NCBI GenBank assembly: GCA_030625995.1
Contig: DAOUPU010000032.1
Coordinates: forward strand, 1-18,136
Direction of reading: 5' to 3'
Length of the DNA stretch: 18,136 nucleotides
DNA from: Flavobacteriaceae bacterium
GTDB lineage: Bacteria; Bacteroidota; Bacteroidia; Flavobacteriales; Flavobacteriaceae
Notes under the pieces: model-generated
The model's input: the letters and a program-made list of their open reading frames with translations, nothing else
Told to the model about the DNA's origin: nothing
The model's database searches: none
Made by a program: the position numbers and the translations under genes
Part shown: positions 1 through 7,566 of the stretch, one piece after another
Layout: every line of letters begins with the position of its first letter
Position numbering within the stretch: position 1 is the stretch's first letter

Positions 1-171
1 AACCCGCTTTATGCAATAGAAAATTTATTACGTCTTGAAACCACTGCAAAATATACCATTTCACTACTTTTTGAAGTTTAACCATAACGATGCTATGCAT
101 AAACTACTAAAAAGTCATATTTTATTGTGGTTTCAACCCTCATTACAAAATTCTATTACATAATCTGGGTT
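1..171. repeat. Imperfect palindromic element (MITE-like or long hairpin), possibly extending beyond the window
   Basis: The outer arms at 1-44 and 127-171 are inverted copies of each other. They match in three blocks: AACCC (1-5 with 167-171), TTATG-n-AATAGAA (about 9-21 with 151-163) and TTGAAACCAC (35-44 with 127-136). AAAATAT at 48-54 also pairs with 117-123. The paired positions keep a near-constant sum of 171-172, so this is one continuous hairpin with a single small indel, weakening towards the centre near position 86. No open reading frame of note lies inside. The form fits a miniature inverted-repeat transposable element or a dispersed palindromic intergenic repeat; I do not recognise the family. 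A target-site duplication cannot be checked because the left edge is the window edge. Confidence 0.7.
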
Positions 172-213
172 AAAAAAATAATTTTAGCTCCATAAAAAAA
201 GGGATAAAAATTC

Positions 214-243
214 TTTCAATTTATTATTAAAAAAGTATCTTTG
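214..243 (+). promoter_or_regulatory. Candidate promoter of atpDC
   Basis: TATCTTTG at 236-243 is a full match to the Bacteroidota -7 element TAnnTTTG. TTTC at 214-217, 18 bases upstream, is a one-mismatch -33 element (TTTG). Transcription would begin near 250, giving a leader of about 75 bases. Between the palindromic element and atpD (172-325) I see nothing else apart from A-rich sequence before the start codon. Confidence 0.6.
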
Positions 244-325
244 CACCTCGAAATCAAAACACTCCAAAAAAGATGAATATTGATTTATTAATAGTTTTTG
301 GAGAAACAATAAAATAAACAAAATA

Positions 326-1834
326 ATGGCAAAAGTTATAGGTAAAGTTGCTCAAATTATGGGTCCGGTTATTGATGTTTCATTTTCATCAGAAGGTGAC
401 CTTCCAAAAATTTATGATTCACTTGAAATTTCAAGAAAGGACGGATCTACATTAGTGCTTGAAGTTCAACAGCATATTGGAGAAGATATCGTTCGTTGCG
501 TTGCAATGGATTCTACCGATGGATTGAGTAGAGGGTATGATGTTTTGGCAACCGGTAATCCGATTAAAATGCCAATAGGTGGAGAGATTTACGGAAGATT
601 ATTCAATGTTACCGGAGACCCAATTGATGGTTTGAAAGCACTTCCGAAGGATGGGAAAAACGGATTGCCTATACATAGAAAAGCCCCATTATTTGAGGAT
701 TTGTCAACTTCTACAGAAGTTCTATTCACCGGTATTAAAGTTATTGATCTAATTGAGCCTTATTCTAAGGGAGGAAAAATTGGATTATTTGGTGGTGCAG
801 GTGTTGGTAAAACTGTACTGATCCAGGAACTGATTAATAATATTGCCAAAGGCCATGGTGGTTTATCCGTATTTGCAGGAGTTGGAGAACGTACTCGTGA
901 AGGAAATGATTTACTTCGTGAAATGTTAGAATCTGGAATTATTAAATATGGTGAAGAATTTGATAAGTCTATGGAAGAAGGAGGATGGGATCTGGACAAG
1001 GTAGATATGGCTAAATTGAAAGAATCCAAACTTACCTTTGTATTTGGTCAAATGAATGAGCCTCCGGGAGCACGTGCCCGAGTGGCATTATCCGGTTTGG
1101 CGATCGCGGAATACTTTAGAGATGGGGCCGGAGATGGTCAAGGAAAAGATATCCTATTCTTTATTGATAATATATTTAGATTTACTCAGGCAGGTTCAGA
1201 GGTTTCTGCACTTTTAGGTCGTATGCCATCTGCAGTTGGCTATCAACCTACCTTAGCTACAGAAATGGGTACCATGCAAGAAAGAATTACTTCTACTAAA
1301 AATGGTTCAATTACCTCAGTACAAGCAGTATATGTACCTGCGGATGATTTAACCGATCCAGCACCGGCAACAACATTTGCTCACTTGGATGCAACCACAG
1401 TACTTTCACGTAAGATTGCAGAGCTGGGTATTTATCCTGCTGTGGATCCATTGGATTCTACCTCAAGAATTTTGAATAGAGAAATTCTGGGTGATGAACA
1501 TTATGATACTGCTCAAAGAGTAAAAGAAATGTTGCAAAAATATAAGGAATTGCAGGACATTATTGCAATTTTAGGAATGGAAGAACTTAGTGAAGAAGAT
1601 AAGTTAGTAGTGCACAGAGCGCGTAGAGTGCAACGATTTTTATCACAACCATTTCATGTAGCAGAACAATTTACCGGTATACCAGGAGTATTGGTTGATA
1701 TTAAAGATACCATAAAAGGGTTTAATATGATTATTGATGGTGAACTTGATAAATATCCGGAGTCTGCATTTAACCTTAGAGGATCTATCGAAGACGCTAT
1801 TGAGGCAGGTGAAAAAATGTTGGTTGAAGTATAA
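326..1834 (+). CDS. atpD: F1Fo ATP synthase, F1 beta subunit
   Basis: Catalytic beta subunit of the F1 sector, which makes ATP on the cytoplasmic face of the inner membrane using the ion gradient. The 502 residues contain the N-terminal beta-barrel (about 1-80), the P-loop GGAGVGKT at 156-163, the GERTREGND segment at 187-195 with catalytic Glu188, a Walker B strand ending at Asp281, and the adenine-binding and C-terminal helical parts, including EELSEEDK of the catch loop. About 25 extra residues at roughly 208-234, rich in charged residues and containing EEGGWD, sit between the Glu188 region and the NEPPGAR motif. I recall this insertion as usual in Bacteroidota beta subunits. The gene is followed after 23 bases by atpC and is not preceded by atpA/atpG within the window, which fits the split atp loci of this phylum. 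The ATG at 326 starts directly at the conserved N-terminus. Confidence 0.98.
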   Translation: MAKVIGKVAQIMGPVIDVSFSSEGDLPKIYDSLEISRKDGSTLVLEVQQHIGEDIVRCVAMDSTDGLSRGYDVLATGNPIKMPIGGEIYGRLFNVTGDPIDGLKALPKDGKNGLPIHRKAPLFEDLSTSTEVLFTGIKVIDLIEPYSKGGKIGLFGGAGVGKTVLIQELINNIAKGHGGLSVFAGVGERTREGNDLLREMLESGIIKYGEEFDKSMEEGGWDLDKVDMAKLKESKLTFVFGQMNEPPGARARVALSGLAIAEYFRDGAGDGQGKDILFFIDNIFRFTQAGSEVSALLGRMPSAVGYQPTLATEMGTMQERITSTKNGSITSVQAVYVPADDLTDPAPATTFAHLDATTVLSRKIAELGIYPAVDPLDSTSRILNREILGDEHYDTAQRVKEMLQKYKELQDIIAILGMEELSEEDKLVVHRARRVQRFLSQPFHVAEQFTGIPGVLVDIKDTIKGFNMIIDGELDKYPESAFNLRGSIEDAIEAGEKMLVEV

Positions 1835-1857
1835 ACAATCTTAAAACTTAAATATAT

Positions 1858-2136
1858 ATGTTTTTAGAAATAGTAACCCCAGAATCAAGTATCTTCCAAG
1901 GAGATGTTGAAATGGTAACCGTGCCTGGTGTTGATGGGGAATTTCAAATGCTGAACAACCACGCACCAATAGTTTCTTTATTACAGGAGGGTAAAGTGAA
2001 ATTTAGTGGTGATATATCTATTGATGAAGCTTTTCAGAATAAATTCTCCGAAGGTGATAAAAATAGTTTTGAGTTATTAATTAATGGAGGGACTATTGAG
2101 TTGAAAGAAAACAAAATAATCATATTGGTAGATTAG
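1858..2136 (+). CDS. atpC: F1Fo ATP synthase, epsilon subunit (short form)
   Basis: Central-stalk epsilon subunit that couples the c-ring rotor to F1. The 92 residues cover only the N-terminal beta-sandwich: the opening LEIVTPE, the PGVDGEFQMLNNHAPIVSLL stretch typical of the family, and the closing strands IELKENKIIILVD. The usual full-length protein is about 130-140 residues and adds two C-terminal helices that can extend into F1 and inhibit ATP hydrolysis; these are absent here. The stop codon is followed at once by a clean terminator, so this is not a frameshift product with its helices encoded downstream. Short epsilon forms are familiar from Bacteroidota. It forms an operon with atpD. 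Confidence 0.95.
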   Translation: MFLEIVTPESSIFQGDVEMVTVPGVDGEFQMLNNHAPIVSLLQEGKVKFSGDISIDEAFQNKFSEGDKNSFELLINGGTIELKENKIIILVD

Positions 2137-2156
2137 TCATTGAAATTTAAAATATA

Positions 2157-2182
2157 ATCCTCGCTCACGGCGGGGATTTTTT
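2157..2182 (+). terminator. Intrinsic terminator of atpDC
   Basis: An 8-bp GC-rich stem (ATCCTCGC with GCGGGGAT, one T-G wobble) closes a five-base loop and is followed by six T. The T run overlaps the stop codon of the convergent gene ending at 2181. In the reverse direction the stem is followed only by an AT-rich stretch, so it may act weakly for that strand too. Confidence 0.88.
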
Positions 2183-3806
2183 ATATAAATACATTTACAA
2201 TAAAACTTAATCCATTCGAATTTGGCACGAATCTGCAAACACCGCCTACACATAATAATCCACCACGCTGTCTTCCATAATTGATACTAAATCTGGTTTT
2301 ATTCTTTCTAAACGAGCCGCCAAAATTGTAATAATGTATTCTCTCAATGGGTTGTTCATTGCCATAATTATATAAGTCACTAATGTAGACAGAAAAATTC
2401 TTGTGAAATTGATATTCCAGCAGTATCGCGGCCCAATTTTTTTTATCATCATCATTCCATAAATGTTCTAATAGCAGATGAACTTTTTTATTTTTTATCC
2501 AGTTGTAATATAAATCAAGACCAACGATATCGGCGCTGGCACTACCGGTTGCCGATTCAAGAAATTGTTTGTTGTAAAATTGATGGATCATTGTTAGAGT
2601 GGTAGACCAATTATTTGACCATTGATTTCTCAATTCTAAATTTAGGTCGGAGTAGTATTTTGTTCCGTAACTAAAATATTCGGCACTATAATCGAGATTC
2701 TCGAAATCAAAAGTTGCATTGAGGCCGTACCAGGAGGAATAATTTAAAGATAGCTCTGTTTTAAATTTACCCACTAAAGAGTTCTTGTTAGAAAATTTGT
2801 AGAACACATCTATCTGCTGACCAATTTCTCCGGCTTTACCGGGTGGAAAGAAATTTAATTGTGGTTGCGATTGATAAACATATATATTAGATAAACTCAA
2901 ATTATGTTGTTTTGTGAGTGCGGGTAAATAATTTACTACCAACTCATTATATATATTGACATATGCTTCTCTATCGGTATACATGGCCATATTTTCTAAT
3001 CGTCGAAAGGTTGCATCAAAACCAAAACCATTGGAGAAATAACCAAAATTAAATAATAAAGCATTTCCTGTAAACATTCTACTTTCAATAACATTCCCAA
3101 ATTCTACAAGAGCATCCTTACCTTTATAAACATATTCCAAATTACTGTAAAAATTATTTCCGAAATAATTTATTCTTCCTGAATATAAGTTCGTATAATT
3201 AGGAATGCCACTGGAATTGTCTTCCAATTTTTGATATCGATTTAAATAGCTGAAAGCAAAATTGAACTTGTTTGAAATATCATATTTGAAATCTAATCCA
3301 AAAATGGATCCTTCCGACAGCTCGAAACCATTTCTTTGTTTACCACCCATTGCTGTTATTGCAATTTTATCTTTAGGATGATACTTGATTTTTGCTCCGA
3401 ATATGGAATTATTAATTCCTAAGGCTCGATCTTCCCAAGATCTAAATATAAGCCCGCTTCCAAATTGATCGTGAAAGGAACCTATGGCAGCCTCAATATT
3501 CTTGTTATTATAGGATACAGAAACTGCAGCAAGTCCAAATTTCTTGTCATAAACCGGGGAGTATCCTAATATTCTTTCTTCGATATAAGATTCAAACTGA
3601 ATATAAGCACTTAAGTTTTTATGATTGTATCTAAAATTGAGATAATTATTGGATCTAAATTTGGTGTCACCTAGATTTGTAATTTTATCATCATCTATAT
3701 AATATTGTCCTATAGATTCCAGACTACCATAAAAATCATTTAAAAATTGACCAAAACCCCATAAGGGAAATAGAAGAAAAAGAAAAAGTATTAATTTATT
3801 TTTCAT
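2181..3806 (-). CDS. DUF6029-like exported beta-rich protein, probably outer membrane
   Basis: A 541-residue protein with a Sec signal peptide (about 1-20, ending GFGQ). Its body is a long series of alternating aromatic and polar strands (YNHKNLSAYIQFES, FNFAFSYLNRY and others), which suggests an outer-membrane beta-barrel; no enzymatic motif is visible. It ends in Ile rather than the classical terminal Phe. The overall pattern and the C-terminal RQRGGLLCVGGVCRFVP segment resemble the Bacteroidota family DUF6029. The only two cysteines are C519 and C524 in CVGGVC. It is the last gene of a tight operon, 28 bases after the thioredoxin-like gene. Function is unknown; the family name is from memory. 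Confidence 0.72.
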   Translation of the reverse strand: MKNKLILFLFLLFPLWGFGQFLNDFYGSLESIGQYYIDDDKITNLGDTKFRSNNYLNFRYNHKNLSAYIQFESYIEERILGYSPVYDKKFGLAAVSVSYNNKNIEAAIGSFHDQFGSGLIFRSWEDRALGINNSIFGAKIKYHPKDKIAITAMGGKQRNGFELSEGSIFGLDFKYDISNKFNFAFSYLNRYQKLEDNSSGIPNYTNLYSGRINYFGNNFYSNLEYVYKGKDALVEFGNVIESRMFTGNALLFNFGYFSNGFGFDATFRRLENMAMYTDREAYVNIYNELVVNYLPALTKQHNLSLSNIYVYQSQPQLNFFPPGKAGEIGQQIDVFYKFSNKNSLVGKFKTELSLNYSSWYGLNATFDFENLDYSAEYFSYGTKYYSDLNLELRNQWSNNWSTTLTMIHQFYNKQFLESATGSASADIVGLDLYYNWIKNKKVHLLLEHLWNDDDKKNWAAILLEYQFHKNFSVYISDLYNYGNEQPIERIHYYNFGGSFRKNKTRFSINYGRQRGGLLCVGGVCRFVPNSNGLSFIVNVFI

Positions 3807-3834
3807 GACAAGGTATATTTAAAGCTCTTAAATA

Positions 3835-4317
3835 CTATTGTTCATTTAATACTTTTAGTTTTTTAATTATTTGATTCTCATCTCCCTCAACAAACCCCGA
3901 ATGCTCATAAACAATTTTATTCTTATAAACCAATATGGTATGAGGAATAACCATAATATTTAACAGTCTTTTGGATTTTTGATTTATATCTATGGCAACA
4001 TCAAAATCCCAGTTCTTTCCCTTAACCATAGGTACAACTCTGGAATACGATCTGGAATCATCTATAGATATTGCTATATGTTTGGTGTGGTACTCGTTTT
4101 TTAAACTATCCTGAATGGTATTAAATGTGTCAAGTTCATCTATACAAGGATTGCACCATGTAGCCCAAAAACTGATCAAAAGAATATTATCTGTACTAAG
4201 TTTATTTAGATCTAACTTTTTTCCACCAATATCTTCAACAGTAAAGTTCGGGAAATTTTTTTGAGAATAACTAGCCGATGAAACAAGTAAGAGTAGAAGA
4301 CATATTTTTTTTATCAA
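3835..4317 (-). CDS. TlpA/ResA-like periplasmic thioredoxin-fold protein
   Basis: A 160-residue exported thiol-disulfide oxidoreductase. Residues 1-19 form a Sec signal peptide (positive start, Leu-rich core, SASYS before Gln), so it should act in the periplasm. The thioredoxin fold shows the redox site WCNPC (C55, C58) in the context ISFWATWCNPC and the cis-proline loop VIPHT (P125), both as in TlpA/ResA proteins. It ends shortly after the last helix and has no extra domain. It lies 15 bases after the DUF3179 lipoprotein gene and 28 bases before the DUF6029-like gene. That placement suggests its substrates are cysteines in these two partners, although a general role such as cytochrome c maturation cannot be excluded. 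Confidence 0.9.
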   Translation of the reverse strand: MIKKICLLLLLVSSASYSQKNFPNFTVEDIGGKKLDLNKLSTDNILLISFWATWCNPCIDELDTFNTIQDSLKNEYHTKHIAISIDDSRSYSRVVPMVKGKNWDFDVAIDINQKSKRLLNIMVIPHTILVYKNKIVYEHSGFVEGDENQIIKKLKVLNEQ

Positions 4318-4332
4318 AATGATTTGGGGTTT

Positions 4333-5358
4333 TTATAGTGCAGTTAAATCAAAATCATCATAAAAAAGTTGCCAAGCCCACCAAGATGCTACGAACCCCG
4401 TTAAAGACTGGAGTTGTTGACCTTTTCTAGGGCCTTCAACTGCAACGCCAAAAACATTCCATCTATTATTTTCTGAATCTTCTAGTACTATTGGAAATTG
4501 ATTTTGTACTGCTTTATAAGTTTCTTTTCCCTCCACTATAAAAGTTGTGATAAAATGTAAATCTTTATTGCCTACGACAATAACATTTCTATTTGAAATT
4601 CTATTGGTAAAAACCTTTGTCTCATTTTCAAACAAATCATATTGATAGTAGTATACAGCCCTTCCTTTTTCTGCACCGGAAGAATAATCTAAATTTAGGA
4701 TCCCATAAACACCTTCGCTATCAGGAATTTCGACCTTGTTTACCCCGCTCTTATTACTGGTACTTACATTTGTAAAAACATTTGCATTTCCGAAATTTTC
4801 TCTAACCGTTTTCCATGTAGTTTCAATAAAGTTATGCGTTTTATTATTTGCTCCACTGTATTTTCCTTTTATGCATTTTGCCAACATTTGCGACCAGTAT
4901 GTATCTGTTTTTTCATCATAGGCTATTAAATTATCAATATACAAATAGCCGGAAGCTCTAATTATAAAATTTTCATTTCTAAAGTTTCTATCCCAACATA
5001 AGCCACTCTTAGTTATGGGGCAGTAGGTCATGGCAAAACTTATATCATTCATTTCGTCATTAACCGATTCGAATGCGTTCATATATTGATAGGGGTAAAC
5101 TCTAATTTCATCTCCAAAACTGATTATAGCAACTAAGGCATCATCCGCCAGAAATTTAACATCTTCAACCTTTTTCAAATTGGGGTCAAGTGCTAAAGGA
5201 AATGGGTTCAAAGAACCGTTAATATCGCCTACAGGAACAATCCACTTGAATTCTGAAGCACTTGGATCAGGATCATCGATATTGGAATCAATTTCCGATG
5301 GGCTACAACTCAGAACGACCATTGATAACAATACAATACTATAGATTATATATTTCAT
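4333..5358 (-). CDS. DUF3179 family lipoprotein
   Basis: A 341-residue protein of unknown function. I place the start at 5358, not the upstream in-frame ATG at 5430, because residues 1-18 then form a proper lipoprotein signal: MKYIIYS, a hydrophobic core, and lipobox VVLSC with C18 lipidated. The DUF3179 signature follows: MTYCPITKSGLCWDR (110-124), SGYLY (136-140), YDEKTDTYWSQ (147-157), and a C-terminal GPRKGQQL plus an aromatic WWAWQLFYDD segment. Many family members have CPLC after the tyrosine; here the first Cys (C113) stays but the second is displaced to C121. C162 is the only other cysteine apart from C18. It is first in an operon with the thioredoxin-like and DUF6029-like genes. I found no good -7 promoter element upstream. 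Confidence 0.85.
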   Translation of the reverse strand: MKYIIYSIVLLSMVVLSCSPSEIDSNIDDPDPSASEFKWIVPVGDINGSLNPFPLALDPNLKKVEDVKFLADDALVAIISFGDEIRVYPYQYMNAFESVNDEMNDISFAMTYCPITKSGLCWDRNFRNENFIIRASGYLYIDNLIAYDEKTDTYWSQMLAKCIKGKYSGANNKTHNFIETTWKTVRENFGNANVFTNVSTSNKSGVNKVEIPDSEGVYGILNLDYSSGAEKGRAVYYYQYDLFENETKVFTNRISNRNVIVVGNKDLHFITTFIVEGKETYKAVQNQFPIVLEDSENNRWNVFGVAVEGPRKGQQLQSLTGFVASWWAWQLFYDDFDLTAL

Positions 5359-5659
5359 TTTACAATCGATTTGTTTAATTGACGCCATAACTTGCAATAG
5401 CTTACAAAATCTCTTGTGATACAGGTCCATATTTTAATGCCTGTAAAAAGTAAAATTACAATTTAAGATATAGGAAGGTGTTTTTAAGCAGAAATTAATG
5501 CTAAAATAGAAAAATTACGGTGAGACATTACAGGCGTCCATGCAAAATTGGATAGCTGTTATTCAGAATATTAAACAAGACTTAATTTAAATAAACTTAT
5601 GTTAAGGTTATTTCTGTTAAGAAAATAAAGGAAGACCTTAAGTAAATAAGACTAATAAA
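5359..5659. other. Gene-free spacer between the DUF3179 and FKBP genes
   Basis: About 300 AT-rich bases without a credible gene. The part next to the DUF3179 gene could be read as an N-terminal extension of it, but this would bury the lipoprotein signal. At about 5510-5590 on the plus strand two short in-frame stretches in different frames read like protein: one ends KIEKLR, and the other reads YGETLQASMQNWIAVIQN and ends at TAA near 5590. They may be chance or a decayed gene end. Around 5601-5643 TTAAGG and CCTTAA form a loose inverted repeat without a T run. Confidence 0.4.
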
Positions 5660-6121
5660 TTATTTAATTTCTATCAATTCAATCTCAAAGATCAGAACAG
5701 AACCACCAGGTATCCCTCTTGTATCAAAAGGTCCGTAAGCCAATCTGGAAGGAATTAAAAGTATTCCTTTTCCACCTTCTTTAAAATAAGTTATTCCTTC
5801 GGTCCATCCTGCAATAACTTGTTGTAAATTAAACGTTATCCCTTCTTCATCACTCTCATCAAAAATATTTCCGTTTGTATAAAAGCCTTTGTATTTAACA
5901 GTAACATCGGAGTCAGTCTTTGGGTTAGCACCTTCGCCTTGCTGCTGAATCACATAGTATAAACCAGAATTACTTTTTTGTGCCTCCAAATTATTATTGT
6001 CAATATAATTGAGGATTTCAGTTTCATTTTGATTGGAATAGTCCGTAATAACATTTCCGCCATCATCTGTTTGACAAGAGCTTATAGAGATTAATACAAG
6101 GATTGCTAATATATATTTCAT
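5660..6121 (-). CDS. FKBP-type peptidyl-prolyl cis-trans isomerase, lipoprotein
   Basis: A 153-residue envelope proline isomerase that assists folding of exported proteins. Residues 1-16 are a lipoprotein signal with lipobox SISSC (C16). A short linker with a helix (about 30-50) leads to one FKBP domain at about 53-152. The ligand-pocket residues are present: Y77 in VKYKGF, F87-D88 in IFDES, V102-I103-W106 in VIAGW, Y129 in IPSRLAYG, and F145. The PGGSVLIFEIELIEI ending is typical. The gene starts 19 bases after rseP ends, so the two are probably co-transcribed. It resembles the GldI-type lipoprotein FKBPs of gliding flavobacteria, but the sequence alone does not separate GldI from other paralogues, so I give no symbol. 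Confidence 0.92.
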   Translation of the reverse strand: MKYILAILVLISISSCQTDDGGNVITDYSNQNETEILNYIDNNNLEAQKSNSGLYYVIQQQGEGANPKTDSDVTVKYKGFYTNGNIFDESDEEGITFNLQQVIAGWTEGITYFKEGGKGILLIPSRLAYGPFDTRGIPGGSVLIFEIELIEIK

Positions 6122-6140
6122 CAGTTTTTTTTTAATATTT

Positions 6141-7475
6141 TTATAATTGTCCGGTTAACCATTTGTAAATGTCATTACCGTTAGCAAAAAGCAGTAAGGC
6201 CATTAATATAATAAACCCTGTAACCTGTGCATATTCCAAGAATTTATCACTTGGTTTTCTACCAGTGATCATTTCGTAGAGTACAAAGACAACATGACCA
6301 CCGTCAAGGGCAGGAATTGGTAATAGATTCATAAATGCAAGCATTATTGACAGGAAGGCTGTTATACTCCAAAATGCGGGCCAACTCCATGTGGAAGGGA
6401 AAATACTACCTATGGCAATAAAACCACCCAAGCTGGTAGCTCCCTTTTTAGTGAATACATATTTGAATTGACCTATATAATCATTTAATTTCCAAAAAGC
6501 TTTGGTCATTCCAAGACCTATGCTTTCTCCAAAAGTATATTCTTTATGGCTAATGATCATATCATCGTCGGTAAATCCTTTTAGGAATACGCCTATGGTT
6601 TGATTGCTGCCAGGTGTAACAGTTAAAACTTTAGTCTCACCATTTCTATCCACTTCAATTTTCATTACAGTATCTTCAGGATTTGCTTTTACCGCATTTG
6701 TAAATTCGTCCCAATATTTCACAGTGTTTTTGTTGACCGCGATTATCCTATCATTTCTTTCAAAGCCTGCCAGATTTGCTGGAGATTCTGGGATGATACT
6801 GTCTAATATGGGATTAATTCTTGGTGTAAAAGGTTCCATTGTACCGGATTGCCACATTGTAAAGCCTATATTTTCAGGAACATCTATTATTTCACTATTA
6901 CCCGAACTATGTTGAACTTCAATCTTTTTTACCGATCTTAAAAACAAATGTTTGTTTATATCAAGAACGTTAAAAGGCTCAATGCCATCAACCTTTAAAA
7001 TTTTATCTCCATCCTCAAAACCTAAATCCTTAAAATCATCCGTTACAGAAAATCCATTTTTCACATCGTTTACACTCACGTAGTCTTCTCCCCATGCAGT
7101 GAACATCAATACATAAATTAATATCCCCAGTAAAAAGTTCACGGTTACTCCACCTAACATAATAATTAATCTTTGCCATGCAGGTTTCGAACGGAATTCC
7201 CATGGTTTTGGAGGTTGTGACATTTGCTCTTTATCCATGCTTTCATCGATCATTCCAGCTATTTTTACATAACCCCCGAGAGGAATCCAACCAATACCAT
7301 AGGTTGTTTCTCCAATTTTCTTCTTGAATAAGGAAAATTTATAATCAAAAAATAAATAAAATTTTTCTACTTTGGTTTTAAATATTTTGGCAGGAATAAA
7401 ATGCCCTAACTCATGAAGAATGATCAATAAAGATAAACTCAATAAGAACTGTGCTATTTTTATATACGTATCCAT
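6141..7475 (-). CDS. rseP: RIP metalloprotease RseP (site-2 protease)
   Basis: A 444-residue inner-membrane zinc protease that cuts transmembrane segments, classically of anti-sigma factors, and clears leftover signal peptides. The zinc site HELGH is at 21-25 in the first membrane helix. The second active-site motif, NLLPIPALDGGH, lies near 383-394 with D391 as the third ligand. Between them are a membrane helix near 105-130 (LIIMLGGVTVNFLLG) and a periplasmic region of about 135-300 with PDZ character, including GFERNDRIIAVN. A C-terminal helix lies near 415-435. Bacteroidota RseP often has two PDZ domains; the spacing allows this, but I can outline only the second clearly. It has its own promoter and is followed by the FKBP lipoprotein gene, which suggests an envelope quality-control pair. 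Confidence 0.95.
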   Translation of the reverse strand: MDTYIKIAQFLLSLSLLIILHELGHFIPAKIFKTKVEKFYLFFDYKFSLFKKKIGETTYGIGWIPLGGYVKIAGMIDESMDKEQMSQPPKPWEFRSKPAWQRLIIMLGGVTVNFLLGILIYVLMFTAWGEDYVSVNDVKNGFSVTDDFKDLGFEDGDKILKVDGIEPFNVLDINKHLFLRSVKKIEVQHSSGNSEIIDVPENIGFTMWQSGTMEPFTPRINPILDSIIPESPANLAGFERNDRIIAVNKNTVKYWDEFTNAVKANPEDTVMKIEVDRNGETKVLTVTPGSNQTIGVFLKGFTDDDMIISHKEYTFGESIGLGMTKAFWKLNDYIGQFKYVFTKKGATSLGGFIAIGSIFPSTWSWPAFWSITAFLSIMLAFMNLLPIPALDGGHVVFVLYEMITGRKPSDKFLEYAQVTGFIILMALLLFANGNDIYKWLTGQL

Positions 7476-7503
7476 TAATTTTTTTCTGAATTTTTAAATC
7501 GTG

Positions 7504-7535
7504 CAAATGTAAGGTTAATGATTAATAATAAGAAA
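7504..7535 (-). promoter_or_regulatory. Candidate promoter of rseP and the FKBP gene
   Basis: Read on the minus strand, TACATTTG (7511-7504) matches the -7 element TAnnTTTG. TTTC (7535-7532) lies 20 bases upstream as a near match to the -33 element, the same variant seen before atpD. Transcription would start near 7497, leaving a leader of about 20 bases before the rseP ATG. Confidence 0.6.
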
Positions 7536-7566
7536 TAAGAAATACTAAAATCTATGTTAAAAATAT

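Noticed and set aside
760..1029. Minus-strand reading frame of 89 residues inside atpD
   Set aside because: It lies wholly in a conserved gene and its Ser- and Pro-rich composition is the mirror of the atpD codons.
326..2136. Possible missing atp genes or a broken ATP synthase operon
   Set aside because: atpD-atpC standing apart from the atpBEFHAG genes is normal in Bacteroidota, so this is not a rearrangement.
5359..5430. Longer start for the DUF3179 gene at 5430
   Set aside because: It would place 24 residues before a perfect lipoprotein signal peptide; the internal ATG at 5358 gives the proper lipobox spacing.
5597..5650. Inverted repeat around TTAAGG and CCTTAA after the FKBP gene
   Set aside because: The core is self-palindromic, the arms are short with mismatches, and there is no T run; too weak to call a terminator.
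6604..6915. Plus-strand frame of 103 residues inside rseP
   Set aside because: Shadow of the conserved rseP gene; no start context or family features.
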